A stretch of DNA of 64,000 nt from Arthrobacter sp. ISL-30 (GTDB lineage: Bacteria > Actinomycetota > Actinomycetes > Actinomycetales > Micrococcaceae). Under the pieces are notes generated by a model. The model did no database searches. It had not been told where the DNA came from and saw only the letters and a program-made list of their open reading frames with translations. The stretch lies in contig NZ_JAGGPK010000013.1 of NCBI RefSeq assembly GCF_018613855.1, forward strand, positions 45,198 to 109,197, given 5' to 3'. The stretch's first letter is position 1. Every line of letters begins with the position of its first letter. Of this stretch, positions 1-11,582 are shown piece after piece. Both the position numbers and the translations under genes were made by a program.

Positions 1-491
1 TGTCAGCCACGATGGCCGCCGTCGAGCAGCCTGACCTTGTGCATTCCCTAACCCTGGTCGAGCCCGCCTGCCTGTCCCTGACTGCGGAACTCCCGGCCAC
101 CGCGGCACACAAGGCCCTCATGCAGCCGCTTTTCGACGTTCGGGACCGGCTCAGCGATGAGGATTATGAGCGTGAATTCGTGCGCCGGGCATTCTCGAGC
201 GGCTCACCCGCGCCCGACTCACCAGAGGCACTGCGGACTGCGCGTCGCCTGCGGCTTCAGGCTCCGGCCTGGGAAGCGCCACTGCATATCGTCCCGGGTG
301 TTCCTACCCTGGTGCTCACGGGCGGCTGGGAACCGCTCTATGAAGAAATCGCCGGCTACCTGAGGGAAACCGGCGCCCTCCACCGCCATGCGGCAGGAGG
401 GCACCGGCCCCAGGACTCAGTCGAAGGAGACAGGATCATCCGCTCCTTCATCGCCGGCGTCACGCGCAGCGAGTCAGCCCGGGCTTCCTAA
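1..491 (+). CDS. alpha/beta hydrolase, 3' part (starts before window)
   Basis: The frame is open from the first bases of the window. It reads S-A-T-M-A-A-V-E-Q-P just inside the edge, then V-H-S-L-T-L-V-E-P. That is the usual strand and helix right after the nucleophile elbow of an alpha/beta hydrolase, so the catalytic Ser region lies at or before position 1. A strand with V-P-T-L-V-L-T-G-G-W near residue 100 is where the acid residue is normally found, and G-G-H-R-P-Q near residue 130 fits the His region. About 160 residues are visible. Substrate cannot be inferred. The gene converges on thiC, with only 27 bp between the stops. An internal ATG at 12 is not a plausible start because the fold would lack its core. 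Confidence 0.7.
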   Translation, partial: SATMAAVEQPDLVHSLTLVEPACLSLTAELPATAAHKALMQPLFDVRDRLSDEDYEREFVRRAFSSGSPAPDSPEALRTARRLRLQAPAWEAPLHIVPGVPTLVLTGGWEPLYEEIAGYLRETGALHRHAAGGHRPQDSVEGDRIIRSFIAGVTRSESARAS

Positions 492-518
492 GGCCTGCTT
501 CAGGAAGCCAAGCTATCG

Positions 519-2437
<1,919 letters not shown>

Positions 2438-2553
2438 TGGTCGTAGACGAAGCTATCACAAGGGTTCCGTGCCCCCGGTAATAACCCGCTCGGTCGCCCC
2501 GTTGTTACTTGCTCCGTTGCTGACCGCACGGTGCCCCGGACTACGCTGTGGAC

Positions 2554-3636
2554 ATGGCCGGAATCATCAAATTCAGCGGGATTGCCTTGGTGGCTGCGGA
2601 CCAGGAGAGATCCGGTCTGTGGTCGGTGGATGGTCACCTGACCTTCCAGGCGCCGCGCGAAGAGCCCGACGTCGTCCTCGAGGGCTGGGTCCTGCCCGGC
2701 TTCGTGGACGCACACTGCCACATCGGGCTCGGCAAGGGAGGAGCAGTCCCAGATACGACGGCGGCCGTGCAGGCAATCGCCGATCGGGACGCCGGAACGC
2801 TTCTGGTCCGGGACGCCGGCTCGGCGAGTGACACCCGTTGGCTCCAACAGCGCCCTGATATGCCGCGCATCATCAGGGCAGGGCGCCACATCGCTCGCGC
2901 CCGCCGCTACCTCCGCGGGCTGGCGGAGGAAGTCGAACCCGATGGACTCGTCGAGGCGGTGCGTAAACAGGCGCGGCATGGCGATGGCTGGGTAAAGCTC
3001 GTGGGCGACTGGATTGACCGCGACGCCGGGGACCTCGCCCCGTGCTTTCCCGCGTCCGTGGTCCGCGATGCCGTCCAGGCGGCCCATGATGAAGGTGCGC
3101 GGGTGACGGCCCACTGCTTCGCCGAGGAGACGCTCGACGACATGCTGGACGCGGGGATCGACTGCATTGAACATGCAACGGGACTGCTCCCGCGGCACGT
3201 GCCAAGGCTCGTGGATCAGGGGGTCCCAATCGTGCCGACCCTCATCAACATCGCCACCTTTCCCGGGATCGCCGACCAGGCGGAGGGCAAATTCCCGCAG
3301 TACGCACGGCACATGCGGAGCCTGTGGGAACGCCGGAACGAGCGCGTTCTCGAGGCCTTCGAAGCCGGAGTGAAGATCTTTGCCGGTACCGACGCCGGCA
3401 GCGTGATCCATCATGGGCGCATCGCCGATGAGATCATGGCGTTGCATCAAGCGGGACTTCCGGCTGCCGACGCCCTCGATTCGGCCTGCTGGTCGGCACG
3501 GGAGTGGCTGGGGGAGCCTGGAGTCAGCGAAGGCGCCAGCGCCGACGTCGTGGTCTGCGCGGAAGATCCCCGCGCCAACCTGGCCTCGGTGCGCAAGCTC
3601 AGCCATGTTCTTTTGCGTGGCGTCCTCGTCCACTGA
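2554..3636 (+). CDS. amidohydrolase family protein (imidazolonepropionase-like)
   Basis: A metal-dependent TIM-barrel hydrolase of 360 aa. Visible metal and catalytic residues are H-x-H in V-D-A-H-C-H-I-G, the carboxylated-Lys candidate in W-V-K-L-V-G-D-W, His in V-T-A-H-C-F, His in C-I-E-H-A-T-G, and Asp in F-A-G-T-D-A-G. A beta-sandwich part wraps the barrel at both ends (the A-S-A-D-V-V-V tail strand). The substrate is not evident. The ATG at 2554 is preferred over the GTG at 2548 because a -10-like TACGCT sits 6 nt before it and no Shine-Dalgarno is present. That fits a leaderless mRNA, common in Actinobacteria. Confidence 0.85.
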   Translation: MAGIIKFSGIALVAADQERSGLWSVDGHLTFQAPREEPDVVLEGWVLPGFVDAHCHIGLGKGGAVPDTTAAVQAIADRDAGTLLVRDAGSASDTRWLQQRPDMPRIIRAGRHIARARRYLRGLAEEVEPDGLVEAVRKQARHGDGWVKLVGDWIDRDAGDLAPCFPASVVRDAVQAAHDEGARVTAHCFAEETLDDMLDAGIDCIEHATGLLPRHVPRLVDQGVPIVPTLINIATFPGIADQAEGKFPQYARHMRSLWERRNERVLEAFEAGVKIFAGTDAGSVIHHGRIADEIMALHQAGLPAADALDSACWSAREWLGEPGVSEGASADVVVCAEDPRANLASVRKLSHVLLRGVLVH

Positions 3637-3730
3637 ATAAAGTGGATCAGTAGGAATAAATTGAAGCTTCAAGTAATTTAGATAGGTAGAAGGTTGTCGA
3701 AGGTCGGCAGCCACCAACCGGGAGCATTCA

Positions 3731-4606
3731 GTGACCACAAAACCCAGCAGCCAGGACCTGCTACCCGCCGATCTCGCGATGGGCACCGTGATGTTGAAGG
3801 TCGGCGACATGAAACTCATGACCGACTACTACCAGCGCGCCCTCGGCCTCGAAGTCGTTGCCGAGCAGGACGCCGGACTATACTTGGGGCGCCTCGGCAG
3901 GCCGATTGTCCATTTGTCGCCGGCCCCTGGACTCTCCATCCCGGGCCGCGGCGAGGCGGGCCTGTTCCACACCGCAATCCTCTTTGAAGACCAGGCCTCG
4001 CTTGCGGCCACCATCGCTACCGCCGCGCAGTACGAGCCGCGGGCCTTTGTCGGCAGCGCCGACCACCTCGTCAGCGAGGCGTTCTACTTCACCGACCCTG
4101 AAGGCAATGGCATCGAGCTGTACTACGACCGCCCCCGCACACAGTGGGCGTGGGAGGGCAACAACGTGGTCATGGACAGCCTCCCCTTGCCGCCCCAGCG
4201 CTACCTCCAACAGCACCTCAGCGAGGAGGCGGTGGCCGGGCAGCACGCCACGGCAGCCGGCGTCGGCCATGTCCACCTCCAAGTCGGTGACGTCAAAACC
4301 GCCCAGGACTTCTATGTCGGAACCCTCGGCTTTGAGAAGACTGCCGGCTGGCATGGCCAGGCTTTGTTCGTCTCCGCTGGCGGTTATCACCACCACATGG
4401 CCATGAACGTATGGAACAGCCGCGGAGCCGGCCCCCGCCGGGACACACTCGGACTCGGTGAGGTCCTGATCGAGGTCCCCTCCGGAGACGACGTCGGGGC
4501 ACTCGCCGATCGCCTCAAAGTCGCCGGAGTCCAGTCCCACCACACAGGACTCGAACTGCGGTTCGAGGACCCGTGGAGGAACCGACTCCGGGTGGCTGTC
4601 CGCTGA
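3731..4606 (+). CDS. two-domain VOC / catechol-2,3-dioxygenase-like protein
   Basis: The 291-aa protein holds two vicinal-oxygen-chelate domains. The N-terminal one starts at M-G-T-V-M-L-K-V-G-D-M and ends in F-T-D-P-E-G-N-G-I-E-L-Y-Y. The C-terminal one starts at V-G-H-V-H-L-Q-V-G-D-V and ends in L-R-F-E-D-P-W-R-N-R-L. The second domain offers His (G-H-V-H) and the G-G-Y-H-H-H-M-A-M cluster as metal ligands. This matches the CatE-like group (COG2514), proposed to be extradiol dioxygenases, though glyoxalase-type activity cannot be excluded. The GTG start follows GGGAG by 7 nt. In the last domain Glu is replaced by the R-N-R-L tail, so the third ligand needs structural confirmation. Confidence 0.85.
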   Translation: MTTKPSSQDLLPADLAMGTVMLKVGDMKLMTDYYQRALGLEVVAEQDAGLYLGRLGRPIVHLSPAPGLSIPGRGEAGLFHTAILFEDQASLAATIATAAQYEPRAFVGSADHLVSEAFYFTDPEGNGIELYYDRPRTQWAWEGNNVVMDSLPLPPQRYLQQHLSEEAVAGQHATAAGVGHVHLQVGDVKTAQDFYVGTLGFEKTAGWHGQALFVSAGGYHHHMAMNVWNSRGAGPRRDTLGLGEVLIEVPSGDDVGALADRLKVAGVQSHHTGLELRFEDPWRNRLRVAVR

Positions 4607-4701
4607 CGTGGCGGGTCGCTGGGCTAGGCTGGGCACGGGTCAATCGCGATCGCGCGACCGGCCCGCTGCTCCGCCACATCGACCGAATGAGAGTGATTCC
4701 C

Positions 4702-5139
4702 ATGGGTTTTGCAGAAGTCTTCGTAGCCACCCACGACGAAGCGCTCAAGAGGGCCGGAGCCCTCGAGCGTGGAGCAGGCGTCTCCGGCGACGCCGTCCGA
4801 ATTCCCGGGATCACCGACTTCGAAGTTGAACAGCTCGGCGACCTCGCAGGCACGGCCGTCCACGCGGCCGGTGCGGACTATGAACTCGCTATGGTGGATG
4901 TCACCTCCGACTCCCTGCTGGGAGTCCCCGCCGCAATGGTCAGGGCGCTCGCTGAACTCCTCACCTATGAGAGCGAAGGAGAGGCCAACGTCCTTGAAGA
5001 AGTGGCGGACAGTTGGGCCAAACAGGAGGACATGCCCTTTGGCTCTGAGGAGTCCAGGGAGTATGTCCATCGGCTGGCGGAGCTTGCCACCCGTGCCGAA
5101 GGGGAAGATCGCGCCGGACTGTACGTGTGGTCCATTTAG
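4702..5139 (+). CDS. conserved hypothetical protein, 145 aa
   Basis: I do not recognise this family. The protein is small, acidic and soluble, with no membrane segment or signal peptide. It opens with [13 protein letters not shown] and ends in Y-V-W-S-I. The middle ([11 protein letters not shown]) and end ([10 protein letters not shown]) look helical. An earlier in-frame ATG at 4687 is possible. Codon use and GC3 match the neighbours, which supports a real gene. It stands alone between the VOC protein and the rpsP operon. Confidence 0.7.
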   Translation: MGFAEVFVATHDEALKRAGALERGAGVSGDAVRIPGITDFEVEQLGDLAGTAVHAAGADYELAMVDVTSDSLLGVPAAMVRALAELLTYESEGEANVLEEVADSWAKQEDMPFGSEESREYVHRLAELATRAEGEDRAGLYVWSI

Positions 5140-5359
5140 CTGCGTGTGGTCGATTTATCCGCTGCCCGCTGATGTCGCCCGCCGCGCGTGCGCCCAGCTC
5201 GAAATAAAGTCCCGCATCTGGCACAATGGACAGGTACTCGATCGGCACGGCCCCTCTCTCCGTGTGCGCATCTTGTCCTACGAACCCCCTAGTATGGCCC
5301 GCCCCACGGGTGCAGAACGCCGGGTTCACCCCGTTTCAGAACCAGGAGTGACCACAACA

Positions 5360-5782
5360 GTGGCCGTAAAGATTCGCCTTAAGCGCTTCGGTAAGATGCG
5401 CGCACCGTACTACCGCATCGTCGTTGCAGACTCCCGCACCAAGCGTGATGGCCGTGCAATCGAGGAAATCGGCAAGTACCACCCCACCGAGGAGCCTTCG
5501 TTCATCGAGGTCAACTCCGAGCGTGCCCAGTACTGGCTGTCCGTCGGCGCCCAGCCGTCCGAGCAGGTTGCCGCGATCCTCAAGATCACCGGTGACTGGC
5601 AGAAGTTCAAGGGCCTGCCGGGCCAGGAAGGCACCTTGAAGACCAAGGGTGCCAAGGAAGCCTTCGTGACCCCGGAGAAGGGCTCGGTCATCATTCCGGA
5701 AGCCATCACCAAGAAGGCCAAGCAGTCAGAGGAAGCCGGCGCTTCCGCTGAGGCCGAAGCAGAGACCACCGAGGCTGAGTAG
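5360..5782 (+). CDS. rpsP: 30S ribosomal protein S16
   Basis: S16 binds 16S rRNA in the small-subunit body. The N-terminal [23 protein letters not shown] motif is diagnostic. The 140-aa length includes the alanine- and glutamate-rich tail typical of actinobacterial S16 (from about residue 115). The GTG start at 5360 gives the canonical M-A-V-K-I-R-L N-terminus. It is the first gene of the rpsP-khpA block, and the next start lies 1 nt past the stop. Confidence 0.98.
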   Translation: MAVKIRLKRFGKMRAPYYRIVVADSRTKRDGRAIEEIGKYHPTEEPSFIEVNSERAQYWLSVGAQPSEQVAAILKITGDWQKFKGLPGQEGTLKTKGAKEAFVTPEKGSVIIPEAITKKAKQSEEAGASAEAEAETTEAE

Positions 5783-5783
5783 A

Positions 5784-6026
5784 TTGCTGGCAGAAGCGCT
5801 CGAGCACCTGGTCCGCGGCATCGTTGACAGTCCTGAAGATGTCAAGGTCAGTGCCAAGAACAACCGCCGTGGGGAAACCCTCGAGGTACGTGTTCATCAG
5901 GACGACCTCGGTCGGGTGATCGGTCGCCAGGGCCGTACGGCGCGTGCATTGCGTACCGTCGTGGCTGCACTGGCTGGCGGCGAGCAGGTCAGGGTCGACG
6001 TCGTCGACACCGACCGCCGCCGGTAA
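5784..6026 (+). CDS. khpA: KH-domain RNA-binding protein KhpA (YlqC family)
   Basis: An 80-aa single KH domain. The GxxG-type loop reads V-I-G-R-Q-G-R-T-A-R-A-L-R, preceded by the strand L-E-V-R-V-H-Q-D-D. KhpA proteins bind RNA and in other bacteria pair with KhpB/Jag. The position between rpsP and rimM is conserved in many Gram-positives. The TTG start at 5784 sits 1 nt after the rpsP stop, implying translational coupling. A strong hairpin follows at 6051. Confidence 0.93.
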   Translation: MLAEALEHLVRGIVDSPEDVKVSAKNNRRGETLEVRVHQDDLGRVIGRQGRTARALRTVVAALAGGEQVRVDVVDTDRRR

Positions 6027-6050
6027 CGCGCTCAGCAATACTTGTCTTAG

Positions 6051-6096
6051 ATCCGGCCCCTCCACCAGCTTATGGTGGAGGGGCCGGATTGTTTTC
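6051..6096 (+). terminator. intrinsic terminator after khpA
   Basis: A perfect 17-bp inverted repeat (6051-6067 against 6073-6089, 5-nt loop) is followed by TGTTTTC. It ends the rpsP-khpA transcript and separates it from rimM-trmD. The U-tract is short, but the stem is very GC-rich. Confidence 0.85.
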
Positions 6097-6168
6097 GAAG
6101 CCATTTCTCCGGCATTACTTATTGCCCGGCAGATTCACGATGCAGAACATCACTACATAGAGGAACCC

Positions 6169-6705
6169 ATGCAGCTTCAGGTGGCCCGAGTCGGCAAGCC
6201 CCACGGAATCCGCGGCGAGGTGACCGTACAGGTCCTCACCGATGCCCCCGAGGACCGGTTCGTGCCGGGGACTGCGTTCGTCGTTGAACCGGCAAAGGCG
6301 GGGCCTCTGACGATTAAGAGCGCCAGGTGGAACAAGGACATCCTGTTGCTTGGCTTTGAGGAAGTGGCGGACCGCAATCGGGCCGAGGAACTCCGCGGTG
6401 CCCGGCTCTTCGTCGAAACCGAGGAACTTGAGGACAATGATGAAGAGGGCTGGTACGAGCACGAGCTCGTCGGCCTCGAAGCGCGGGTCGGAACGCAGGT
6501 GGTTGGCCGGGTCAAGGCACTGAACACCATGCCCGCACAGGACCTGCTGGTCATCGAAGACCAGGATGGCAAGGAAATCCTCATTCCTTTCGTCGAGGAA
6601 ATTGTGCCGGAAGTCAACACTGAAGAGGGCTACATTGTCCTGACGCCGCCCACTGGACTCTTTGAACTGAACACCGACGAGGGTGTGGCCGGAGACGCCG
6701 AGTGA
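6169..6705 (+). CDS. rimM: 16S rRNA processing protein RimM
   Basis: RimM assists 30S 3'-domain maturation and contacts S19. The 178-aa protein has the N-terminal barrel motif [14 protein letters not shown] and the PRC-barrel part with [18 protein letters not shown]. The [13 protein letters not shown] motif is also typical. The ATG at 6169 follows AGAGGAA at proper spacing. The trmD GTG overlaps its stop by 4 nt, so the two are translated together. Confidence 0.97.
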   Translation: MQLQVARVGKPHGIRGEVTVQVLTDAPEDRFVPGTAFVVEPAKAGPLTIKSARWNKDILLLGFEEVADRNRAEELRGARLFVETEELEDNDEEGWYEHELVGLEARVGTQVVGRVKALNTMPAQDLLVIEDQDGKEILIPFVEEIVPEVNTEEGYIVLTPPTGLFELNTDEGVAGDAE

Positions 6706-7511
6706 GAATCGACGTCGTCAGTATCTTTCCCGAGTACCTTGCTCCGCTTGAGCTGTCACTGATCGGAAAAGCGCGGCAGGACGGACTGCTGCAGCTGAAC
6801 GTGCATGACCTCCGTTCATTCACCACGGACAGGCACCGTACGGTAGATGACACTCCTTATGGCGGCGGCGCGGGCATGGTCATGAAGCCCGAACCCTGGG
6901 CCAAGGCGCTTGAAGAAATTGTTGGAGCCCGGGCTGGCGAGGGCGGGGCAGCGAAGCCGATCCTTATCGTTCCGTCGCCTGCCGGGGAACGCTTCACGCA
7001 ATCTATTGCCCACGAACTCGCCGAAGAGGAGCAGCTTGTCTTCGCGTGCGGACGCTACGAGGGCATCGATGAGCGCGTGATCGAGTGGGCTTCGGAGCAC
7101 TTCACCGTTCGCCCTATGAGCCTAGGCGACTACGTGCTCAACGGCGGCGAGGTCGCGGTGCTGGCCATGGTGGAGGCCATCGGGCGGCTCCTTCCCGGCG
7201 TGGTGGGCAACCCCGAGTCCCTTGTTGAGGAGTCCCACTCCGACGGCCTGCTGGAATACCCCGTCTACACCAAGCCATCCTCCTGGCGGGAAAGGGAGGT
7301 GCCGGCGGTGCTCCTGAGCGGCAACCACGGCAAGATCGCCCAGTGGCGTCGCCACGAGCAGTTTCGCCGCACTGCCGAACGCCGCCCCGACCTCCTGGCC
7401 GATTTCGATGCTTCGACGTTGACCCGGGCGGATCGGGAGGTTTTCGCGGAACTCGGATACGACGTCGTCGACGGTCGCCTTGAGCGGCGAGTGCTTGACG
7501 GCGACGCCTGA
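6702..7511 (+). CDS. trmD: tRNA (guanine-N1)-methyltransferase TrmD
   Basis: TrmD methylates G37 of tRNAs with SAM, preventing +1 frameshifts. The 269-aa product shows the trefoil-knot SAM site: [11 protein letters not shown], then [12 protein letters not shown]. Near the N-terminus it has [12 protein letters not shown]. The C-terminal helical domain contains H-G-K-I-A-Q-W-R-R. The GTG start overlaps the rimM stop. The family's normal length is preserved. Confidence 0.98.
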   Translation: MRIDVVSIFPEYLAPLELSLIGKARQDGLLQLNVHDLRSFTTDRHRTVDDTPYGGGAGMVMKPEPWAKALEEIVGARAGEGGAAKPILIVPSPAGERFTQSIAHELAEEEQLVFACGRYEGIDERVIEWASEHFTVRPMSLGDYVLNGGEVAVLAMVEAIGRLLPGVVGNPESLVEESHSDGLLEYPVYTKPSSWREREVPAVLLSGNHGKIAQWRRHEQFRRTAERRPDLLADFDASTLTRADREVFAELGYDVVDGRLERRVLDGDA

Positions 7512-7546
7512 CCCAAGCCGTGACCTGCGTGGTTGGTTGGTGGGCA

Positions 7547-7576
7547 GTTGGCCCGCAGCGGCCGGATGTGGCAAAA
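7547..7576 (+). promoter_or_regulatory. candidate promoter for rplS
   Basis: TTGGCC near 7547 and CAAAAT near 7571 are spaced about 18 nt, in the 260-bp gap between trmD and rplS. The long untranslated leader that would follow (about 190 nt) could hold regulatory structure, but I could not fold it. This is a pattern match only. Confidence 0.35.
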
Positions 7577-7771
7577 TTAGACCTTGTGTCTACTGGGTTC
7601 ACGCCTGCCACAGGGGGAGTGTAGCCAACAGCATGACAACCCGGCGCCGCCAATCACGGCCAAGCCGGGCTCTAACAATCTTCGGCGGTAATTTCCGGTT
7701 GGCTTCGTGCCTTGGGCTTGCCCGTCGTGACCCAAAGTGGATGACCTGTGGCGTTCACCAGGAGTGGATTA

Positions 7772-8131
7772 ATGCATATCCTCGATAGCGTAGATGCAGC
7801 TTCGCTGCGCAACGATGTTCCCGAATTCCGTGCGGGTGACACCCTCAAGGTTCACGTGAACATCATTGAAGGCAAGAACACCCGTATCCAGGTCTTCCAG
7901 GGCTTCGTCTTGGGCCGCCAGGGTGAGGGCGTCCGCGAGACCTTCACCGTCCGCAAGGTTTCCTTCGGTGTCGGTGTTGAGCGTACCTTCCCGGTTCACT
8001 CGCCGATCATCGACAAGATCGAGGTCGTCACCAAGGGTGACGTTCGCCGCGCCAAGCTCTACTACATGCGTGCATTGCGCGGTAAGGCTGCGAAGATCAA
8101 GGAAAAGCGCGACTTCAACACCGCCAAGTAA
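7772..8131 (+). CDS. rplS: 50S ribosomal protein L19
   Basis: L19 lies at the subunit interface. The 119-aa protein has the family signature: [25 protein letters not shown], then [15 protein letters not shown], and the K-L-Y-Y-M-R end strand. The ATG at 7772 follows CAGGAG by 8 nt and gives the usual M-H-I-L-D-S-V-D start. An upstream in-frame start would add 8 atypical residues. Confidence 0.98.
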   Translation: MHILDSVDAASLRNDVPEFRAGDTLKVHVNIIEGKNTRIQVFQGFVLGRQGEGVRETFTVRKVSFGVGVERTFPVHSPIIDKIEVVTKGDVRRAKLYYMRALRGKAAKIKEKRDFNTAK

Positions 8132-8210
8132 GTCCTCGGACTTAGGTAACGGGTCCAGGATCCACGCCCGGGCAGCCGGAGCAATCCGTAACCCATCAGG
8201 GACAAGCATC

Positions 8211-8903
8211 ATGGACCAGACGAAACGCCGGCCCCGGAAACAGGGCTGGCGTTTTGTCTTGCTGGCCCTCGCCCTGGCAGTAGCCATCAGTGGCCTGGTT
8301 CGGTCGCTGTGGATCGATGTCTACTTCATTCCCTCGGAATCCATGGAACCCCTGTTCGGAACCGGGGACCGGATCCTGGTCTCAAGGATCGACTTCGATG
8401 CCGAACCTATACGCCGCGGCGATGTGGTGGTCTTTGACGGCCGGGGGACCTACGCGCCCCTGAACAGCGGCAAGGGGCCAGTACTGGATGCGGCTTCCGC
8501 CGTTGCTCAGTGGCTCGGCGTCGCCGGCAGCGAGACCACCTATGTGAAAAGGGTCATCGGCCTCCCCGGGGACCAGGTAGTCTGCTGCGACGAACAGGGC
8601 AGGCTCACAGTAAATGGCCAGATTCTTGAGGAACCATATCTATACCCCGGGGACGCGGCCAGCGCTCAGAAGTTCAACGTGGTGGTGCCCGCGGATCGGT
8701 TGTGGCTCCTGGGCGACCACCGCTCACAGTCAGCGGATTCGCGCAGCCTCCTGGGGGCACCCGGCGGCGGAATGGTTCCCCTGGATCGGATTATCGGAAG
8801 ACCGGTCCAGATTATTTGGCCGCTTGATAGATTTGCAGCAGTGCCACGTCCGGCCGAGGCCGGAACAACCGGGGCCGGAACAACAACGAAGAACGGACAG
8901 TAG
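8211..8903 (+). CDS. lepB: type I signal peptidase LepB (first copy)
   Basis: Cleaves signal peptides on the outer face of the membrane. In 230 aa there is one N-terminal transmembrane helix (about residues 14-32). The catalytic Ser is in F-I-P-S-E-S-M-E-P-L, the Lys in [11 protein letters not shown], and box E reads L-G-D-H-R-S-Q-S-A-D-S-R. The general base and nucleophile are both intact. The ATG at 8211 follows CAGGGA. The next lepB starts directly after the stop, so the two are co-transcribed. Confidence 0.95.
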   Translation: MDQTKRRPRKQGWRFVLLALALAVAISGLVRSLWIDVYFIPSESMEPLFGTGDRILVSRIDFDAEPIRRGDVVVFDGRGTYAPLNSGKGPVLDAASAVAQWLGVAGSETTYVKRVIGLPGDQVVCCDEQGRLTVNGQILEEPYLYPGDAASAQKFNVVVPADRLWLLGDHRSQSADSRSLLGAPGGGMVPLDRIIGRPVQIIWPLDRFAAVPRPAEAGTTGAGTTTKNGQ

Positions 8904-9746
8904 ATGCCGGACGAAACTCCACAGATTCCTGGGCGGCGCAGTGCCGCAGGACGGCACTCGGCTCCTGTGTCCGGATCCAGGGAAATCCCTGGGCCTGAAA
9001 TGAACGGGGATCAGGAGGAGGAGCGAACCGGTGTCGCAAGGAGAGCCAGGGCCCGCAGGAAAGCTGGAAACCCGTTCCTGCTCTGGCTGAAGGAAATCGC
9101 TACTGTAGTTGCCATTGCCATCGTCCTTTCCTTCTTGATCAAGACCTTCCTGTTCCGGGCCTTCTACATTCCGTCTGAATCCATGGTGAATACCCTGGAC
9201 ATCAATGACCGGATTTTCATCAACCTTCTCGTGCCCGAACCCATCGCCCTCGAACGCGGAGACGTCGTCGTCTTCAAGGACTCCCAGGGCTGGCTCGAGG
9301 CAACCCCCAAACAGCCACCCGGTCCCTTCAAATGGGTCCAGGACGGCCTCGTTTTCGTGGGCCTCCTGCCGGATGACAACGAACAGCACCTGGTCAAGCG
9401 GGTGATTGGACTTCCTGGCGACAGGGTTGCCTGTTGCGACGCCCAGGGCAGGATCAGCATCAATGGGACACCACTGGACGAGACCTACATCAACCCGGCG
9501 GAGATTCCCGCCCCGCAGGCCTTCGACATCGTCGTTCCTGATGGAAAAATTTGGGTTATGGGCGACAATCGCAACCATTCTGCAGACTCCCGCAAACATC
9601 AGGAAGCCAACGGCGGATTCATCAACCTGGAGGATGTTGAGGGCAAGGCGACCGTCATAGCCTGGCCGCTCAATCGCTGGCAGGTGCTCGACAACCATTC
9701 AGAGGTCTTCCGCAACGTTCCGGAGCCCTCCAGCGCAGGCCAGTAA
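8904..9746 (+). CDS. lepB: type I signal peptidase LepB (second copy)
   Basis: A second, longer signal peptidase of 280 aa. It has a charged cytoplasmic N-terminus of about 55 residues, one transmembrane helix (about residues 66-84), and Ser in I-P-S-E-S-M. Lys is in [11 protein letters not shown], and box E is [12 protein letters not shown]. It contains an extra loop rich in Pro and Trp (about residues 130-155) absent from the first copy. Tandem lepB genes are common in Actinobacteria. Its stop overlaps the rnhB start by 1 nt. Confidence 0.95.
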   Translation: MPDETPQIPGRRSAAGRHSAPVSGSREIPGPEMNGDQEEERTGVARRARARRKAGNPFLLWLKEIATVVAIAIVLSFLIKTFLFRAFYIPSESMVNTLDINDRIFINLLVPEPIALERGDVVVFKDSQGWLEATPKQPPGPFKWVQDGLVFVGLLPDDNEQHLVKRVIGLPGDRVACCDAQGRISINGTPLDETYINPAEIPAPQAFDIVVPDGKIWVMGDNRNHSADSRKHQEANGGFINLEDVEGKATVIAWPLNRWQVLDNHSEVFRNVPEPSSAGQ

Positions 9747-10663
9747 TGTCCGATCATCCAGTTCCGGAAGCCGTTGTTGTTGACGCGCTGACGACGCCGA
9801 TACAGCGCGGTGTGCGCAAGGCGACAAAAGCCGGGGCGGCGAAGCCCGGCGCGGCAAAGCCCCGCAAGCGGACAGATCCGGCTCCAACGCTCAAAGTCGA
9901 GCGTGGATTCCTGGCACCAGGCGTCCGGCTGCTTGCAGGGGTAGACGAGGTGGGCAGGGGAGCCCTGGCCGGTCCCGTCAGCGTGGGAATCACTGTTGTG
10001 GACCTTGAAAAACCACGCAGAATCGCAGGCGTTCGGGACAGCAAACTGCTCAAGCCCGAGGATAGGGAGCGGCTGGAACCACTTGTCCGGGCTTGGGCCG
10101 TGGCCTCGGCGGTCGGCCACGCCACGTCCCGGGAAATCGACCTGCTGGGCCTGACGGCAGCTTTGCGGCTTGCCGGTACACGAGCCTGGGAGCAGGTGCT
10201 CGACGCCGGCGTCGTTCCCGACGTCGTCCTCCTGGACGGCAGCCACAACTGGCTGTCACCCAATCCGCAAGGATCGCTCTTCGACGAAACAGACCTGTTC
10301 GATGACTCCGATGTGTTCGATGAAGCAGGAGCGTTGGCCGGTTCCGAACTTCTAGTAGTTCCCAGGGCGTCTGGAACGCTTGAGGGAGCGCCGGAAAATG
10401 TTGAAGCCCCGGAAATGCCCGCGGGAATACCCTGCGATGCGCCCGTTCATACGCGCGTGAAAGCGGATCTCAGCTGCCTGAGCGTTGCCGCTGCAAGCGT
10501 GCTGGCCAAGGTGGCGCGGGATCGCATGATGAAGGGATTCCACATCCAGTATCCGGGTTTCGGCTGGGACGAGAACAAAGGCTATGCCACTCCGGCACAT
10601 CGTGAAGCCCTCCGTGCACTGGGGCCTTCCCCCTACCATCGGATCAGCTGGAACATTCTCTAA
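9746..10663 (+). CDS. rnhB: ribonuclease HII
   Basis: RNase HII cuts the RNA strand at ribonucleotides embedded in DNA. The metal site begins with [14 protein letters not shown]. Further Asp residues lie in [17 protein letters not shown] and K-A-D-L-S. The end reads [12 protein letters not shown], as expected. At 305 aa it is longer than the usual 200-260. It has a basic/Ala-Lys-rich N-terminal extension (about 50 residues) and a 60-70 residue acidic insertion (about 170-235) between the third and fourth Asp. Confidence 0.95.
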   Translation: MSDHPVPEAVVVDALTTPIQRGVRKATKAGAAKPGAAKPRKRTDPAPTLKVERGFLAPGVRLLAGVDEVGRGALAGPVSVGITVVDLEKPRRIAGVRDSKLLKPEDRERLEPLVRAWAVASAVGHATSREIDLLGLTAALRLAGTRAWEQVLDAGVVPDVVLLDGSHNWLSPNPQGSLFDETDLFDDSDVFDEAGALAGSELLVVPRASGTLEGAPENVEAPEMPAGIPCDAPVHTRVKADLSCLSVAAASVLAKVARDRMMKGFHIQYPGFGWDENKGYATPAHREALRALGPSPYHRISWNIL

Positions 10664-10736
10664 CGGCTGTAAGTGCCAACGGCTAGGAGGCGGCACCAAA
10701 GCGTGGTTGTTGCCGTAGATAGGGCAAGATGGAGCT

Positions 10737-11081
10737 ATGAGCGCCGAGGACCTTGAGAACTATGAAACCGACATGGAGCTGCAGCTCTACCGCGAGTACC
10801 GGGACGTCGTCGGTCTTTTCAGCTACGTCGTCGAGACCGAGCGCCGCTTCTACCTGGCAAACCACGTGGACCTGCAGGCGCGCAGCGCAGACGGTGAAGT
10901 CTACTTCGACCTTACGCTGCAGGATGCCTGGGTATGGGATGTCTACCGTTCAGCCCGTTTCGTGAAGAATGTCCGGGTCATTACCTTCAAGGACGTCAAC
11001 GTCGAGGAGCTGCCTCGCAATGAGGATCTGGCCCTTCCCAAGGACGGCGACCTCGGCGATATCGGAGACCTCGGCACCTAA
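10737..11081 (+). CDS. DUF2469 family protein
   Basis: A 114-aa actinobacterial protein that conservedly follows rnhB. It starts M-S-A-E-D-L-E-N-Y-E-T-D-M-E-L-Q-L-Y-R-E-Y and contains F-S-Y-V-V-E-T-E-R-R-F-Y-L-A-N. The function is unknown in the family. It is soluble and acidic, with an Asp/Gly-rich tail. The start is clear because the N-terminal motif is highly conserved. The RBS-like GGAG is unusually close to the ATG (3 nt). Confidence 0.92.
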   Translation: MSAEDLENYETDMELQLYREYRDVVGLFSYVVETERRFYLANHVDLQARSADGEVYFDLTLQDAWVWDVYRSARFVKNVRVITFKDVNVEELPRNEDLALPKDGDLGDIGDLGT

Positions 11082-11151
11082 CCATTTAGGGTTCCCCCGT
11101 CATCACTCCAATCGGCTGGCTCCAATGGCAGGCGTCTTGGACCGCTGGACC

Positions 11152-11433
11152 TCAGCCGGCCATGCCGAGCTGAGCGGCGAAGGCTGCAGTGTCGTAATAC
11201 TCACGGCAGGCCATACTGAGCCCGGTATCAGACAGCTCGCACACGGCGACGAGAGGCGCCTCGCACGACTTGCCGCTCGGCGGGACCTCTTCGTCGGCCG
11301 TCATCATCGGCCCCGTGAAGGTCCCCTTGGTCGCGCCTTCCAAGACCACGACGTTGCCACCCCGGGCAGTGCCCTCGGCGGATGGTGCAGCCGCAGTGCC
11401 GACCTGGTACGCCCTGCAGGTAATGCGTACCAA
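11152..11433 (-). CDS. possible small orphan ORF (93 aa)
   Basis: This 500-bp gap between DUF2469 and yraN has one reading frame that looks protein-like on the minus strand. It contains a V-V-V-L-E-G-A-T-K-G-T-F-T-G strand region and ends in Y-D-T-A-A-F-A-A-Q-L-G-M-A-G. Four Cys are present. There is no good Shine-Dalgarno and no recognised domain. It may be a decayed gene or chance coding in GC-rich DNA; the plus strand shows nothing better. Confidence 0.25.
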   Translation of the reverse strand: MVRITCRAYQVGTAAAPSAEGTARGGNVVVLEGATKGTFTGPMMTADEEVPPSGKSCEAPLVAVCELSDTGLSMACREYYDTAAFAAQLGMAG

Positions 11434-11582
11434 GCAGAGTTGGCCCTGAACTGGACGAACTCTTCAACGCCCTCCTCCCACTTCTCCTCAACATCCCTGC
11501 GCTGACGCTGTTATCCACATAGCGCGGTATGCCCCTGCCCCTGTCCCGGCAGCTCCGTCAGGCTAGTGGCGGAGGTGGAGAT

